A stretch of 55,961 bases of DNA from a bacterium (GCA_024224995.1 JAAENB010000627.1:1-55961), one strand, 5' to 3'; positions 34,749-44,170 are shown, counted from the first letter of the stretch. Translations and numbers: made by a program. The notes: a model not told the origin generated them from the letters alone.

Positions 34749-35803
34749 TGTTTGAAGAATTACTACAAAAACCAAAATTCTGGTCTTCATACGGCCCATA
34801 TAATGACATTGTCCTTTCAAGCAGAGTACGCCTTGCCAGGAATATGCAGGCCGTATCGTTCCCCAACAGGATGGAAGAGAATGAGATCGCGCTGATTAAA
34901 GCGGCTGCTGAAAAATTCCGTTCCGAATCGGAATATCGTGATACCCTTTCCATTATTTACCTGGCTCAAATGGAAAGCAATGAAAAACGATTCCTCAGGG
35001 AGCGGAACCTGGTTACCCATGAAATGGAAACTTCGGTTAGCAGTTTTATTCTTATTAATAGCAGCGCCGATGACTTTGCCATCCTGGTTAATGAAGAAGA
35101 CCATTTCAGGATACAGGTCATCAAGCCGGGACTGCAATTTATGGACACCTACCGGCTGGCAAATAAAATTGATGATGAACTGAACCGTTTTGTTCCCTAT
35201 GCCTGGTCCAATGATTACGGCTATCTTACAACCTGTCCCTCAAACCTGGGTACCGGGCTTAAAGCATCGGCTATACTGCATCTTCCGGTTCTTACGATTA
35301 AAAAACAGGTTTCTTCCATTATTCCCCTGGTTAAAAATTCGGGTGTTGAAATTAAAGGCACCATGGGTGATATTGGCAAAAGCCCGGGCAGCTTATACCA
35401 GGTATCGAACAAAATCTCATTGGGAATCTCTGAGGTCGACATTGTTGAAATTCTTGATGAAGCGGTGAACAAAATCCTGGAAATGGAGGACGCTGCCAGG
35501 GACGCGTATATTTCCGGTTCCCGGGTCGATATGGAAGACATGGTCTGGCGCTCCTATGGCATTTTAAAATATTCAAGAAAGCTCAGCTATGCAGAAGCAA
35601 TGGAACATTTATCGAATATACGGTTAGGGGTCATCCTGGCGATTATAAAAAAAATTGAAATCGGCTTTGTTAATAATCTCATGGTCTATATTCAATTCTC
35701 CCATCTCCAGAGTGATTTTGAGAAAAATTTCAGCAGGCTCTTCAGCTCCCGGCTTGAGGCTGATGAGTACAGGGCAGATTACATAAGAAGAAATTTATTA
35801 TAA
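34748..35803 (+). CDS. mcsB: Protein arginine kinase McsB
   Basis: A 351-residue phosphagen-kinase-fold enzyme that phosphorylates arginines on proteins to tag them for ClpC. Motifs: S-S-R-V-R-L-A-R-N for ATP, E-E-D-H-F-R-I-Q, and C-P-S-N-L-G-T-G-L-K. The C-terminal phospho-arginine-sensing motif of McsB is R-D-x-x-R-A; the aligned segment here is A-D-E-Y-R-A, so the first Arg is Ala. That could weaken allosteric control. Length is slightly below the Firmicute form. Coupled to mcsA and 18 bp before clpC. Confidence 0.93.
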   Translation: MFEELLQKPKFWSSYGPYNDIVLSSRVRLARNMQAVSFPNRMEENEIALIKAAAEKFRSESEYRDTLSIIYLAQMESNEKRFLRERNLVTHEMETSVSSFILINSSADDFAILVNEEDHFRIQVIKPGLQFMDTYRLANKIDDELNRFVPYAWSNDYGYLTTCPSNLGTGLKASAILHLPVLTIKKQVSSIIPLVKNSGVEIKGTMGDIGKSPGSLYQVSNKISLGISEVDIVEILDEAVNKILEMEDAARDAYISGSRVDMEDMVWRSYGILKYSRKLSYAEAMEHLSNIRLGVILAIIKKIEIGFVNNLMVYIQFSHLQSDFEKNFSRLFSSRLEADEYRADYIRRNLL

Positions 35804-35821
35804 AAAAACAGGTACCTATAG

Positions 35822-38323
35822 ATGTTTGAATTTACAAAAAGATCCCGCAAAATACTCGAAATCCTGGCACAAGCAGAAGGGAAACGGCTCAATTCCGACT
35901 CTCTGGGGCCTGAGCATATTATGATCGCCCTCTTTAATGACGACGACTCCGTTGCCACCCGGATCATGAAAAACCTGGGCATCAACATTGAACGGTTAAA
36001 ACGTCAAATTGAGGACTCCGTTAAACTTACGGGTACTACGATTATCCTGGGTAAAATTCCCATGAGTCCCCGGTATAAGAGTATTGTTGAAATCGCCAAA
36101 GACGAAGCGAGGAAACTGAAAAACTCATACGTGGGCACGGAACACCTGCTGCTGGCTATATTCCGCGAAGGTTCCTGCTCCGGCCTCTCCAGCCTTATCC
36201 GGGTTGGGATCGACTATAAAGTTATGAGAACGGAAATTTTACGGGTTCTTGGCGTCAAAGGCAATGACGATAAACCGCCTGCTGCCAAACTGAAAAAACC
36301 CGAAGCGAAACCGACTCTTGAAGAATTTGCCAATGATCTTACCCGGCTCGCTGCCGCTGATATGCTGGACCCCGTTATTGGCCGGGACGACGAAATCAAG
36401 CGGCTCATCCGTATCCTTTCCAGAAAAAGAAAAAACAACCCCATCCTTATTGGCGAGGCTGGTGTTGGGAAAACCGCTATTGTTGAAGGGCTTGCTTCCC
36501 GGATCATCAGCAAAGAGGTTCCCGAACCGCTGCAAAACTCCCGGGTCCTTTCCCTGGACATGGCTTCTATTGTTGCCGGTACCAAATACCGGGGCGAATT
36601 CGAGAACAGGCTTAAGCGGGTTGTTGAAGAAATTAAAGAGAATAAAGATATCATTATCTTTATCGACGAGATACATACTATTATCGGGGCCGGTGCTGCC
36701 GAAGGTGCTATTGACGCTGCGAATATTTTGAAGCCCGCACTGGCACGGGGCGAACTGCAATGTATTGGTGCCACCACGCTTAACGAATATAAAATGTACG
36801 TGGAAAAAGACGCCGCACTGGTAAGAAGATTCCAGTCTATCTATGTTGATGAACCCGACATTGACGAAACCTCTAAAATACTCAAAGGGCTGCGAAAACG
36901 CTACGAAGATCATCACAAAGTGACCATGCCCGATGAGACCCTGCTGAAAGCTATTGAACTTTCGGAACGGTACATTACGGATCGCTTTTTTCCGGACAAG
37001 GCTATTGACATTATTGATGAAGCCGGTGCCATGGCCCGTCTTGACAATTACGACAGGCCCGAAGATATTACCTTCCTGGAAGAAGAGGTCGAAGCGCTCA
37101 ATAAAAAGAAAAATGACCTGGTCCTGGCCCAGGAATACGAACAGGCTGCCGCCATTCGCGATGAGATCATTGAAAAACGGGAAGCCCTTTCGAAAAAAAT
37201 AAACGACTGGGAAGAAAAAAAGAACGAATATACCATTACGGTCACCCCCGAACAGATTGCCTCGATTGTGGCTGAAAGCACGGGTATCCCTGTTGAAACC
37301 CTGGAAGAATCGGAGTCGGAAAAACTGCTCCACATGGAAGAGGAACTGCATAAACGGATCATTGGTCAGGATGATGCGATCAGCGCCATCAGCAAGGCCA
37401 TTCGCCGGTCCAGGATTGGCCTGGGCAATACGGACAGGCCTGTTGGTTCCTTTATTTTTCTGGGCCCTACGGGTGTGGGCAAAACCGAACTGGTTAAAGC
37501 CCTGGCCGAATTTATATTTGGTGATGAAAAAAGCCTTATCCGTCTTGATATGTCCGAATATATGGAAAAACATTCTGTTTCCCGGCTCATTGGTTCGCCT
37601 CCGGGCTACATCGGTTATGAAGAAGGAGGCCAGCTTACGGAAAAGGTCAAGAGACGCCCCTACTCCGTTATCTTACTCGATGAAATTGAAAAAGCCCATC
37701 CCGACATTTTCAACATTCTTTTGCAAACCCTGGAAGAAGGTGAACTCACGGACGGCTCCGGTACCACGGTCAGTTTCCGGGATACGATTATCATCATGAC
37801 CTCGAATATCGGCAATAGGGAATACCAGCGTTCCACCAGGCTCGGGTTTATGAGCTCGGGTGTTGATAAAGATAATAACAATGACAAAGTCTCCGATGAA
37901 CTGAAACGGCTTTTTAACCCGGAATTTCTCAACCGGATCGATGAAGTTGTCTATTTCCACTCTCTCGAGAAAAAACATATCAAACTAATCGTTACGCTTA
38001 TGTTAAGTGACCTGTCGGAACGGCTGGAAGATAAACACCTTGAGCTGGTCTACTCTTCGGGCGTTAAAAAATACCTCATTGACAAAGGCTTCGATCCGCG
38101 TTTCGGTGCCAGGAATCTCAGGCGCATTATTCAAAACGAGATCGAAGACTCACTGGCTCTGGAGCTTCTTAAGGGGAAGTATGCCGCGTGCACCAGGGTC
38201 CAGGTTGGTATGAAAGGAAAGTCTATCTCTTTTAAGATCCTGGAAAAGGCTGCTGTTCCGGAGGATGAAAAGGACGCCGGGGAAAGCGGGGTTGTTGAGG
38301 GTGAGGTTGAGGTTAAGCAGTAG
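35822..38323 (+). CDS. clpC: ATP-dependent unfoldase ClpC
   Basis: 833 residues. N-terminal Clp repeat domain (1-145), AAA1 with G-E-A-G-V-G-K-T, a middle domain carrying a UVR motif (E-Y-E-Q-A-A-A-I-R-D-E), and AAA2 with G-P-T-G-V-G-K-T and sensor arginines. L-G-F after AAA2 fits the ClpP-docking loop. ClpC unfolds arginine-phosphorylated or adaptor-delivered proteins for ClpP. It is third in the mcsA-mcsB-clpC operon; clpP is not in the window. The last residues are acidic and Val/Glu-rich. A small GAGGGTTTTCCCTC hairpin follows the stop (38325-38338). Confidence 0.95.
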   Translation: MFEFTKRSRKILEILAQAEGKRLNSDSLGPEHIMIALFNDDDSVATRIMKNLGINIERLKRQIEDSVKLTGTTIILGKIPMSPRYKSIVEIAKDEARKLKNSYVGTEHLLLAIFREGSCSGLSSLIRVGIDYKVMRTEILRVLGVKGNDDKPPAAKLKKPEAKPTLEEFANDLTRLAAADMLDPVIGRDDEIKRLIRILSRKRKNNPILIGEAGVGKTAIVEGLASRIISKEVPEPLQNSRVLSLDMASIVAGTKYRGEFENRLKRVVEEIKENKDIIIFIDEIHTIIGAGAAEGAIDAANILKPALARGELQCIGATTLNEYKMYVEKDAALVRRFQSIYVDEPDIDETSKILKGLRKRYEDHHKVTMPDETLLKAIELSERYITDRFFPDKAIDIIDEAGAMARLDNYDRPEDITFLEEEVEALNKKKNDLVLAQEYEQAAAIRDEIIEKREALSKKINDWEEKKNEYTITVTPEQIASIVAESTGIPVETLEESESEKLLHMEEELHKRIIGQDDAISAISKAIRRSRIGLGNTDRPVGSFIFLGPTGVGKTELVKALAEFIFGDEKSLIRLDMSEYMEKHSVSRLIGSPPGYIGYEEGGQLTEKVKRRPYSVILLDEIEKAHPDIFNILLQTLEEGELTDGSGTTVSFRDTIIIMTSNIGNREYQRSTRLGFMSSGVDKDNNNDKVSDELKRLFNPEFLNRIDEVVYFHSLEKKHIKLIVTLMLSDLSERLEDKHLELVYSSGVKKYLIDKGFDPRFGARNLRRIIQNEIEDSLALELLKGKYAACTRVQVGMKGKSISFKILEKAAVPEDEKDAGESGVVEGEVEVKQ

Positions 38324-38396
38324 CGAGGGTTTTCCCTCACGATCTAGTTCCATAAATTAATAAAAAGTACTATTAATTATATGGCTTACATGTTTT

Positions 38397-38927
38397 ATGG
38401 ACAACATGAAAGGTATAAAAAGAAAAATAATATTATCCGAGCATGAGAAGAAGCAACTTATTACACTGTCAAACAAATTGAATGCACCTTATAGGTTAGT
38501 AATGAGGGCCAAATTGATTTTGATGTCTGCCAGTGGAATCGCTCATAAAAAAATTGCTGAGAAATTTGATATTGAACCAAAGATCGTTACAAAATGGGTA
38601 AAGCGCTGGATCGATACTGGAGCAATCGAAGGAATAGATGTTGAAACCAGGTTACTGGATTTAGGAAGAACCGGTAAGCCATTTAAATTTACTCCTGAGC
38701 AAAAATGCAAGATCATAGCCATTGCATGTGAGAAACCGGAAGTTTACAACAGACCAATCACCCACTGGTCAAACAGAGAGCTTGCAGACGAAGTAATTAA
38801 ACAGGGAATTGTTGATACTATCTCAGTGACGCATATAGGATACATCCTAAGAAAAACTGATATACAACCTCATAAAATTAAGTACTGGCTTAATGGCAAA
38901 CCGGATGAAAAAAAAACGAAAAAATAA
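38397..38927 (+). CDS. IS630 transposase, N-terminal frame
   Basis: 176 residues. It has the N-terminal winged-helix part of an IS630 transposase: R-L-V-M-R-A-K-L-I-L, then I-A-E-K-F-D-I, W-V-K-R-W, and the second DNA-binding part with T-P-E-Q-K-C-K-I-I-A-I-A. It ends K-P-D-E-K-K-T-K-K just after a run of nine A. A -1 shift there continues into the catalytic frame and gives a natural IS630 protein. Confidence 0.82.
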   Translation: MDNMKGIKRKIILSEHEKKQLITLSNKLNAPYRLVMRAKLILMSASGIAHKKIAEKFDIEPKIVTKWVKRWIDTGAIEGIDVETRLLDLGRTGKPFKFTPEQKCKIIAIACEKPEVYNRPITHWSNRELADEVIKQGIVDTISVTHIGYILRKTDIQPHKIKYWLNGKPDEKKTKK

Positions 38928-39607
38928 AGGATATTTGTAGTTTATATATAAACGCCCGGGAATTAGCGAAAAAAGATGAGGTTGTCATCAGTGTTGATGA
39001 AATGACAGGCATCCAGGCACTTGAAAGGATTTCTCTTGAAAAGCCTGTTCTACCTGGGAAATGTGTAAGAATAGAATTTGAATACAAACGAAATGGCACT
39101 CAAACTTTGATAGCAGGTAGAAATGTAGTTTCCGGAAAAATAAAAGCAGTTTGTAAGCAAACCCGTAATGAAAAAGATTTTTTAGATTTTATTAAATTGA
39201 TTGAAAAAGAAAATTCTCAAGCTAAAAAAATTCATATCGTATTGGATAATCTGAATACTCATATTTCAGAATCATTGGTGAAATATATTGCAAAAATTAA
39301 TAATTCAACAGAGGACCTTGGAAAAAAAGGCAAAAATGGGATACTAAAATCATTAAAAACCAGGGAGGAATTTCTGACAAATTCTAATCATAAGATTGTA
39401 TTTCATTATACGCCTAAACACGCATCCTGGATGAATCAGATCGAAATTTGGTTTGGAATTCTAAATTCTAAAGTAATAAAAAGAGGAAATTTTACCTCTT
39501 GCGTTGATTTGAAAAAAAAGATTATGAATTTCATACGATACTATAATAAAACTATGGCAAAACCATTTAAATGGACATACACTGGTCAAGTGTTAGAAGG
39601 TCATTGA
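38909..39607 (+). CDS. IS630 transposase, catalytic frame
   Basis: Open in the -1 frame from the A-run to 39607, about 232 codons including the overlap (first internal ATG at 39002). It carries the DDE catalytic triad: Asp in V-I-S-V-D-E-M-T-G, Asp in V-L-D-N-L-N-T-H and Glu in N-Q-I-E-I-W-F-G. The first Asp lies upstream of ATG 39002, so translation from that ATG would be inactive; the enzyme needs the shift from the first frame, or this is a broken copy. Confidence 0.8.
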   Translation, partial: KKNEKIKDICSLYINARELAKKDEVVISVDEMTGIQALERISLEKPVLPGKCVRIEFEYKRNGTQTLIAGRNVVSGKIKAVCKQTRNEKDFLDFIKLIEKENSQAKKIHIVLDNLNTHISESLVKYIAKINNSTEDLGKKGKNGILKSLKTREEFLTNSNHKIVFHYTPKHASWMNQIEIWFGILNSKVIKRGNFTSCVDLKKKIMNFIRYYNKTMAKPFKWTYTGQVLEGH

Positions 39608-39908
39608 GAATGTATTTATTTACATTTTTCGGTACTAGTACCGAGGCTATTAAATTTATAACAAGCAAAAGGGTACAGCGAGTCTGTACCCTTTTTTTGT
39701 TGGTTTCTCCATTTTTTTTGACTTTCTTCTATATAATAGGGAAATATAAAAAACTACCGTCCCGCCTGTCTTTAATTTTTTTTCGAATAAATAAAAAAAT
39801 ATTGACTTTTTAAGGCCATAAATATTCATGGCTATTTGTTTGAGTGTAGAACAATTGATTGGCATTGGTCTATAAAAATTTATATAATTAATAAACAGAG
39901 AGGGTACT
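39608..39908. other. Spacer after the transposase
   Basis: No gene. It contains a 14-bp palindrome CGGTACTAGTACCG (39634-39647), a terminator at 39667-39698, and ahead of the lipoprotein gene a TTGACT (39802-39807) with GCCAT / ATGGC inverted around AATATT (39814-39832). The last two may form its promoter. Confidence 0.4.
39667..39698 (+). terminator. Terminator hairpin, GGTAC-type
   Basis: GGGTACAG and CTGTACCC form a stem with a short loop followed by seven T residues. It ends the transposase transcript and is nearly identical to the terminators after the two propeller lipoproteins. Confidence 0.8.
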
Positions 39909-40934
39909 ATGACAAAATTAAAGAAATTCAAATTTCTTGCGGTTCTAACAGTTCTTGTGATGGCAGTTTCGTCAATGGTGGGGTGTGACGGAAGTGAAGA
40001 GTTGGAAAATGTTGATGTCCACGTAGGCGGAAATTATATGCTTGGAGATAATTACTATTCCTGCTACTGGGCAAACGGAGAAAGAATCGAATTAAATCAA
40101 CTTCATTCATCAGTTGGTGTTTATGGAGATGGTGATGATGTTTACGCTTCGGCAAGTGTTAAGCTTTCCGGTCGTTCTCTTGGAAAGGCAGCCTACTGGA
40201 AAAACGGCGTAGAAAATGAGCTTGTTTCCACCTGGTCTTCAACTCGTGACATTGTTGTTCGTGACGGTGAAGTTACCATACTGGGATATACTTTTGACGA
40301 AAGCAACGGTGGTAGTGAGCTGGGTCACTGGATATGGAAAGACGGAGTTTTTACCGACGTTGAAGGATTTGTAATGTCAATGGCTCTTTCGGGAGATGAT
40401 GTTTACCTCGCAGGATGGTACGGTAATGATGACAGAACTCCTTGCTACTGGATAAATGGAACCCGTTTCGATCTGGATGTGGAAGGTCTTGATTTAGGCG
40501 GATCGATAATTAGAGATATTGCCGTAACGGCCGATGATGTGTATGTTGTTGGAAGAATCTGGGACAAAGAGACAAAAGGAACCAGGGCCGGTTTATGGAA
40601 AAACGGAGCGAGAATCGAACTTGATTCGGACGGTGCCGAAGTCTTTGCCGTTACTACTGACGGTTCCGATGTGTATGTTGCCGGACAGGTTGACTGTACC
40701 GCTGCTTACTGGAAAAACGGACAGAGAATTTCTCTTGGCGGAGACGGTTGTTCATATGCCATGGATTTAACTGTTGTTAATGGGGATGTTTATATTGCCG
40801 GTCATGAAGCCGGAACAGATAACGGCGTTTATGTTTGGAAAAATGATAAAAACAGCAGAGTTGAATTATCAATTCCCTGGGCCGTAAGCCGAAGCGCTTA
40901 TGCTAACTCTATCTATGTTCAGCCAAAAAACTAA
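39909..40934 (+). CDS. Seven-repeat propeller-like lipoprotein (paralogue of the gene at 52140)
   Basis: A 341-residue lipoprotein (lipobox S-S-M-V-G-C-D). The mature protein has seven repeats of about 40-45 residues, each with W-x-N-G or W-K-D-G followed by a short E-L or D-L strand, and D-D-V-Y-x-A-G in between, consistent with a seven-bladed propeller. It starts C-D-G-S-E-E-L and ends S-I-Y-V-Q-P-K-N, exactly as the gene at 52140 does. Surface exposed; ligand unknown. GAGAGGG precedes the ATG. Confidence 0.8.
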   Translation: MTKLKKFKFLAVLTVLVMAVSSMVGCDGSEELENVDVHVGGNYMLGDNYYSCYWANGERIELNQLHSSVGVYGDGDDVYASASVKLSGRSLGKAAYWKNGVENELVSTWSSTRDIVVRDGEVTILGYTFDESNGGSELGHWIWKDGVFTDVEGFVMSMALSGDDVYLAGWYGNDDRTPCYWINGTRFDLDVEGLDLGGSIIRDIAVTADDVYVVGRIWDKETKGTRAGLWKNGARIELDSDGAEVFAVTTDGSDVYVAGQVDCTAAYWKNGQRISLGGDGCSYAMDLTVVNGDVYIAGHEAGTDNGVYVWKNDKNSRVELSIPWAVSRSAYANSIYVQPKN

Positions 40935-40967
40935 AAACTAAAAATAAACATATAACTTGTAATAATA

Positions 40968-40997
40968 AAAAGGGTACAGCAAATTCGTACCCTTTTT
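40968..40997 (+). terminator. Terminator hairpin, GGTAC-type
   Basis: AAAAGGGTAC and GTACCCTTTTTT pair around an AT-rich loop. It ends the first propeller-lipoprotein gene. Confidence 0.8.
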
Positions 40998-41007
40998 TAT
41001 TTGTGAT

Positions 41008-41288
41008 GATCCGGCAAAAGTACCGCCTCGCCGGTTTGTCATTTTTTAAATATCAGGCAAAAAATATTTGACTAATATTAGTTGCCGCAGTTTTTGGTCC
41101 TCATCCTGCCACCGTAAACATATGTTCGAAAGTTTACCTGGCGATGCAGTAACGTAATAACGCAGACAATTTATGCCGGATGTCCGGTCGAAGTGAGGTG
41201 GAAATTTGTTTTCTGTTATGCGAAATATTAAATTTAGCAAATATTTTTTTTACAACGATCCGGCAAAAGTACCGCCTCGCCGGTTTGT
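41008..41288. repeat. 32-bp direct repeats in a 600-bp intergenic region
   Basis: Identical 32-bp copies lie at 41008-41039 and 41257-41288 (GATCCGGCAAAAG, then TACCGCCTCGCCGGTTTGT). Each contains CCGGC / GCCGG inverted ends and so can fold. Between them is GCCGGATGTCCGGT (41175-41188), related to palindromes at 51410 and 52003. The surrounding gap 40935-41548 holds no gene I can support; a 64-codon minus frame at 41046-41240 is not credible. Confidence 0.7.
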
Positions 41289-41365
41289 TTTAAAATGTAT
41301 TTATCATATATATTCGTAACTACTCGTTCTGAAAAAAAACTAAAAATAAAAAAATAAATAAAATA

Positions 41366-41407
41366 TTTTGTGACGATTTTCAAATAAATAACGCTTATAT
41401 GCGTACG
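41366..41407 (+). promoter_or_regulatory. Shared upstream motif, copy A
   Basis: TTTTGTGACGATTT, an AT-rich spacer, then AACGCTTATATGCGTACG. It recurs before the genes at 52140 and 55780 with the same spacing between halves. Here it lies 179 bp before the first gene of the GH3 operon. AAAAAGTGCTTGCT at 41421-41434 follows and may be the -35 region. Confidence 0.6.
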
Positions 41408-41548
41408 TTAAAAAAAGATAAAAAAGTGCTTGCTAGAAAATGTCCTGTTTTATCTTTTGCGTTCTGGCGTAAGAATATAAGCAAATTAAATAATTTGTAT
41501 TAAACAAAAAACAAAAAACAAACAAACAAACCTTGGAGGGTTGATCTA

Positions 41549-42427
41549 ATGAATAATCCAGTAACTAATACAATGACTGGTCCGGTAAGCAGTCAAACAA
41601 CTAATCAAACAGCTAATCGAAAGAAAGCGATTCAATGCGCCTATACGCCATTGGAAAAAATTACTGTCTCCGATATAAAGGAGATGCATAGTCTGTTTAT
41701 CAAGTATTATCACAATGCTGATTTGGAAACATTTCAAAAAGATATTAATCAAAAGGATGGAGTTTTTCTAGTCCGTCAAAAGTCCGATAACGCTATTATG
41801 GGTTTTAGCACTGTGATGAAAATAAAAATGAACCATAACGGTAAAAAGATTGCCGGTTTATTCAGCGGGGACACTATCCTGGATAAAAAATACTGGGGCA
41901 GTACAGCTTTTAATAAACCATTTTTCAGTTATGTTCTTCGTGAAAAGTTGAAAAATCCTTTTACTCCTTTTTATTGGTTTCTCATATCAAAGGGGTATAA
42001 AACCTACCTGCTTCTTGCCAATAATTACCAATATTATTATCCCCGTTTTGATGATAAAAATGATAAGAAATCCAAAAGGATGAAGGCTGTTATTGATACC
42101 TATTGCACTGAACTTTTTCCCGGCTATTATGATGAAGAAAAAGGTCTTCTCATGTTTGGCAATGAATATCAAAAATTGAAGTCTAATGTTGCTGAAATAA
42201 CAGAGAGTCTTAAGGCAAAATATCCAAAGATAGCTTTTTTTGATGAAAAGAATTCCACGTGGAGAGAAGGAACTGAGCTTCCCTGTGTTGGAGAGATCAA
42301 TGTTATGGGTATATTTCTTCATGTTCAAAAGGTTTTAACCAGGGTATGGGGAAAAATTTCAGCGTCTTTTAGCGGCTCATTGGAGAAAAAAAAGGATATC
42401 GCTTACCAGAACTCCGACGCGAATTAA
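41549..42427 (+). CDS. GNAT-fold acyltransferase-like protein
   Basis: A 292-residue protein. After a Thr/Gln/Asn-rich start (residues 1-25) comes a GNAT-like core: I-K-E-M-H-S-L-F-I-K-Y-Y, then G-V-F-L-V-R-Q, I-M-G-F-S-T-V, G-L-F-S-G-D-T-I-L-D-K-K-Y-W-G. The pattern is nearer to long-chain N-acyltransferases and autoinducer-synthase-like GNATs than to simple acetyltransferases, but the family is uncertain. First gene of the operon to 50489, with GGAGGG before the ATG and the shared regulatory motif upstream. It could supply or use the acyl product of the GH3 enzyme. Confidence 0.6.
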   Translation: MNNPVTNTMTGPVSSQTTNQTANRKKAIQCAYTPLEKITVSDIKEMHSLFIKYYHNADLETFQKDINQKDGVFLVRQKSDNAIMGFSTVMKIKMNHNGKKIAGLFSGDTILDKKYWGSTAFNKPFFSYVLREKLKNPFTPFYWFLISKGYKTYLLLANNYQYYYPRFDDKNDKKSKRMKAVIDTYCTELFPGYYDEEKGLLMFGNEYQKLKSNVAEITESLKAKYPKIAFFDEKNSTWREGTELPCVGEINVMGIFLHVQKVLTRVWGKISASFSGSLEKKKDIAYQNSDAN

Positions 42428-42517
42428 TTTCACCATCAAAAATATTATGTTAGAGCAGCTGACCCGGCCCGGCCGGGAAAAAGCTTTAAACTTCAAACTT
42501 TTTTAAAAGGGGATACT

Positions 42518-44116
42518 ATGTTAACCAGGATAAAAACTCGTTTATCTTTCAGTCTTATATATAATTTTAGTAAGGTCGGGGGCCAGCGTTTTAGAAAAGC
42601 TTGTTCCAACGTGGAATATATCCAGCGCCGGAAACTCGCGGAATTACTCAAGTATGGGGCAAATACGGAATTCGGAAAAAAGCATTCTTTGGGCAGTATT
42701 CGCTCCTGGGAAGATTTCAACGAAAAGCTCCCTATTACGAAATACGAGGATTGGGCTCCACTGGTGGAGAAACAAAAGCAGGAAGGCGGCTCGGTATTAA
42801 GCGGCCAGGTATGTGACCGTTACCAGCCCACAAGCGGTTCCACTTCAAAAATGAAATGGATTCCGTATACCCAAAAATTTCTTAATGAACTTGACGAGGC
42901 TGTCTCTCCAATGCTCGTAGAGAATTTCCGGAATGAGAAAAGGCTTTTTCGCGGAAAGCAGTATTGGTCCCTTTCCTGGATCCCCACGGATCACCGGAAA
43001 GAGGGTGACGATAATATGAATGATGATCTAAAACTGCTTCCCTGGTATAAGCGCTTCCTTATGGCAGCAACAACGGCAGTTCCCAACGGGGTCTCTTTTG
43101 TTTCTACCTCGGAAGGGTCAATGATGGGAACGCTTGCCCACCTGGTAGCGGAAAGGGATCTCACTTTTATTTCGGTCTGGAGTCCAACTTTTGCCTTAAA
43201 CATGTTTGAGCAATTGAAGCTATACCGCCTGGATCTTGCTGAGATCCTCGAAAAAGGGGATTGGGGAAAATGGAAAGAACTTTCGTTCCTGCGATGCCCG
43301 AAGTCAGCTGAAGGGGCGAATATATTAAAAAACTGGGATGGAACCATCTCAAGCGATTTTATGAAAATACTCTGGCCCAAAATGGCCATGGTCAGCTCCT
43401 GGGATACTTCCACGTCAAGTATATGGGCAAAAGAACTTAAAGAACTTTTTCCCGGTGCCGTGTTCGTGGGAAAAGGGCTCTGGACTACGGAAGGGGTGGT
43501 GACTATCCCCTATGAAGGGAAGTATCCCCTTGCCGTAACCAGCCATTTCTATGAGTTTTTGGACCTGGAAACCGGCAAGGTCCACCCGTCGTGGGATTTG
43601 TACAAAGGACAGGTTGTTAAACCGCTTCTCACCACGGGATCGGGTTTTTTCCGCTATGCCATTAATGACCGTATTCGAGTATCCGGGTTTATCGATACAT
43701 GCCCCTGTTTTGAATTCCTGGGCAGGATCGGTGATGTGGATATGGTGGGAGAGAAGATGTCTCCGGATATTGCCATGAATATTATAGAAAAAGCCGGGCA
43801 GCGATTTGATATTCCCGTATTAAGCATGTTAGCTGTTACAAACAGAAATAACGGTTCAGGGAAACCGTATTATCTTTTGCTCTGTGAAGAAGAGAAAAAA
43901 GACGAAACCGAAAAAGACGCGGGCACCATGGTTGAAGAACTCCTGCAAGAGTCTTTTCATTATAAATTGGCCAGAGATTTAAATCAACTGGCTCCGGCGA
44001 AAGCGCTTTTCCATTCTGAGGCACGGAAGTTCTACCAGGAAATAGCGGTAAAACAGGGCATGATCCTTGGGGATATGAAGATTGAACCCCTGCGTCTTGT
44101 AACAGAAAACATCTAA
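42518..44116 (+). CDS. GH3-family acyl-adenylate / amide synthetase
   Basis: 532 residues of the GH3 family (known from plant auxin- and jasmonate-conjugating enzymes, also in bacteria). Q-P-T-S-G-S-T-S-K-M-K-W-I-P-Y-T is the adenylate-forming loop, and Y-E-F-L-D, then G-R-I-G-D-V-D-M-V-G-E-K follow further on, as in the family. Such enzymes activate a carboxylic acid with ATP and join it to an amino acid. Flanked by two GNAT-like genes (gaps of 90 and 54 bp) and followed by an exporter, it is probably the committed enzyme of a lipid or conjugate pathway. Confidence 0.88.
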   Translation: MLTRIKTRLSFSLIYNFSKVGGQRFRKACSNVEYIQRRKLAELLKYGANTEFGKKHSLGSIRSWEDFNEKLPITKYEDWAPLVEKQKQEGGSVLSGQVCDRYQPTSGSTSKMKWIPYTQKFLNELDEAVSPMLVENFRNEKRLFRGKQYWSLSWIPTDHRKEGDDNMNDDLKLLPWYKRFLMAATTAVPNGVSFVSTSEGSMMGTLAHLVAERDLTFISVWSPTFALNMFEQLKLYRLDLAEILEKGDWGKWKELSFLRCPKSAEGANILKNWDGTISSDFMKILWPKMAMVSSWDTSTSSIWAKELKELFPGAVFVGKGLWTTEGVVTIPYEGKYPLAVTSHFYEFLDLETGKVHPSWDLYKGQVVKPLLTTGSGFFRYAINDRIRVSGFIDTCPCFEFLGRIGDVDMVGEKMSPDIAMNIIEKAGQRFDIPVLSMLAVTNRNNGSGKPYYLLLCEEEKKDETEKDAGTMVEELLQESFHYKLARDLNQLAPAKALFHSEARKFYQEIAVKQGMILGDMKIEPLRLVTENI

Positions 44117-44170
44117 ATGAAACATCTAAATGAAATTTTTAACTAATTATTATCAGGAGGCGGAATTATT

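Larger units (their letters stand above)
38397..39607 (+). mobile_element. IS630-family insertion sequence (transposase part)
   Basis: The transposase is carried in two frames joined at a run of nine A residues (38908-38916). IS630 elements insert at TA and usually have short inverted ends. I looked on both sides and could not define terminal repeats, so only the coding span is given. It lies between clpC and an accessory lipoprotein gene, at the edge of an AT-rich accessory block. Confidence 0.8.

Noticed and set aside
36239..37573. 444-codon minus-strand frame opposite clpC
   Set aside because: Shadow frame of a highly conserved gene; clpC is certain on the plus strand.
41046..41240. 64-codon minus-strand frame in the repeat-rich gap
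   Set aside because: No ribosome site or similarity; it runs across the repeat region.
41008..41288. Possible CRISPR remnant
   Set aside because: Only two copies 249 bp apart with no spacers of regular length and no cas genes.
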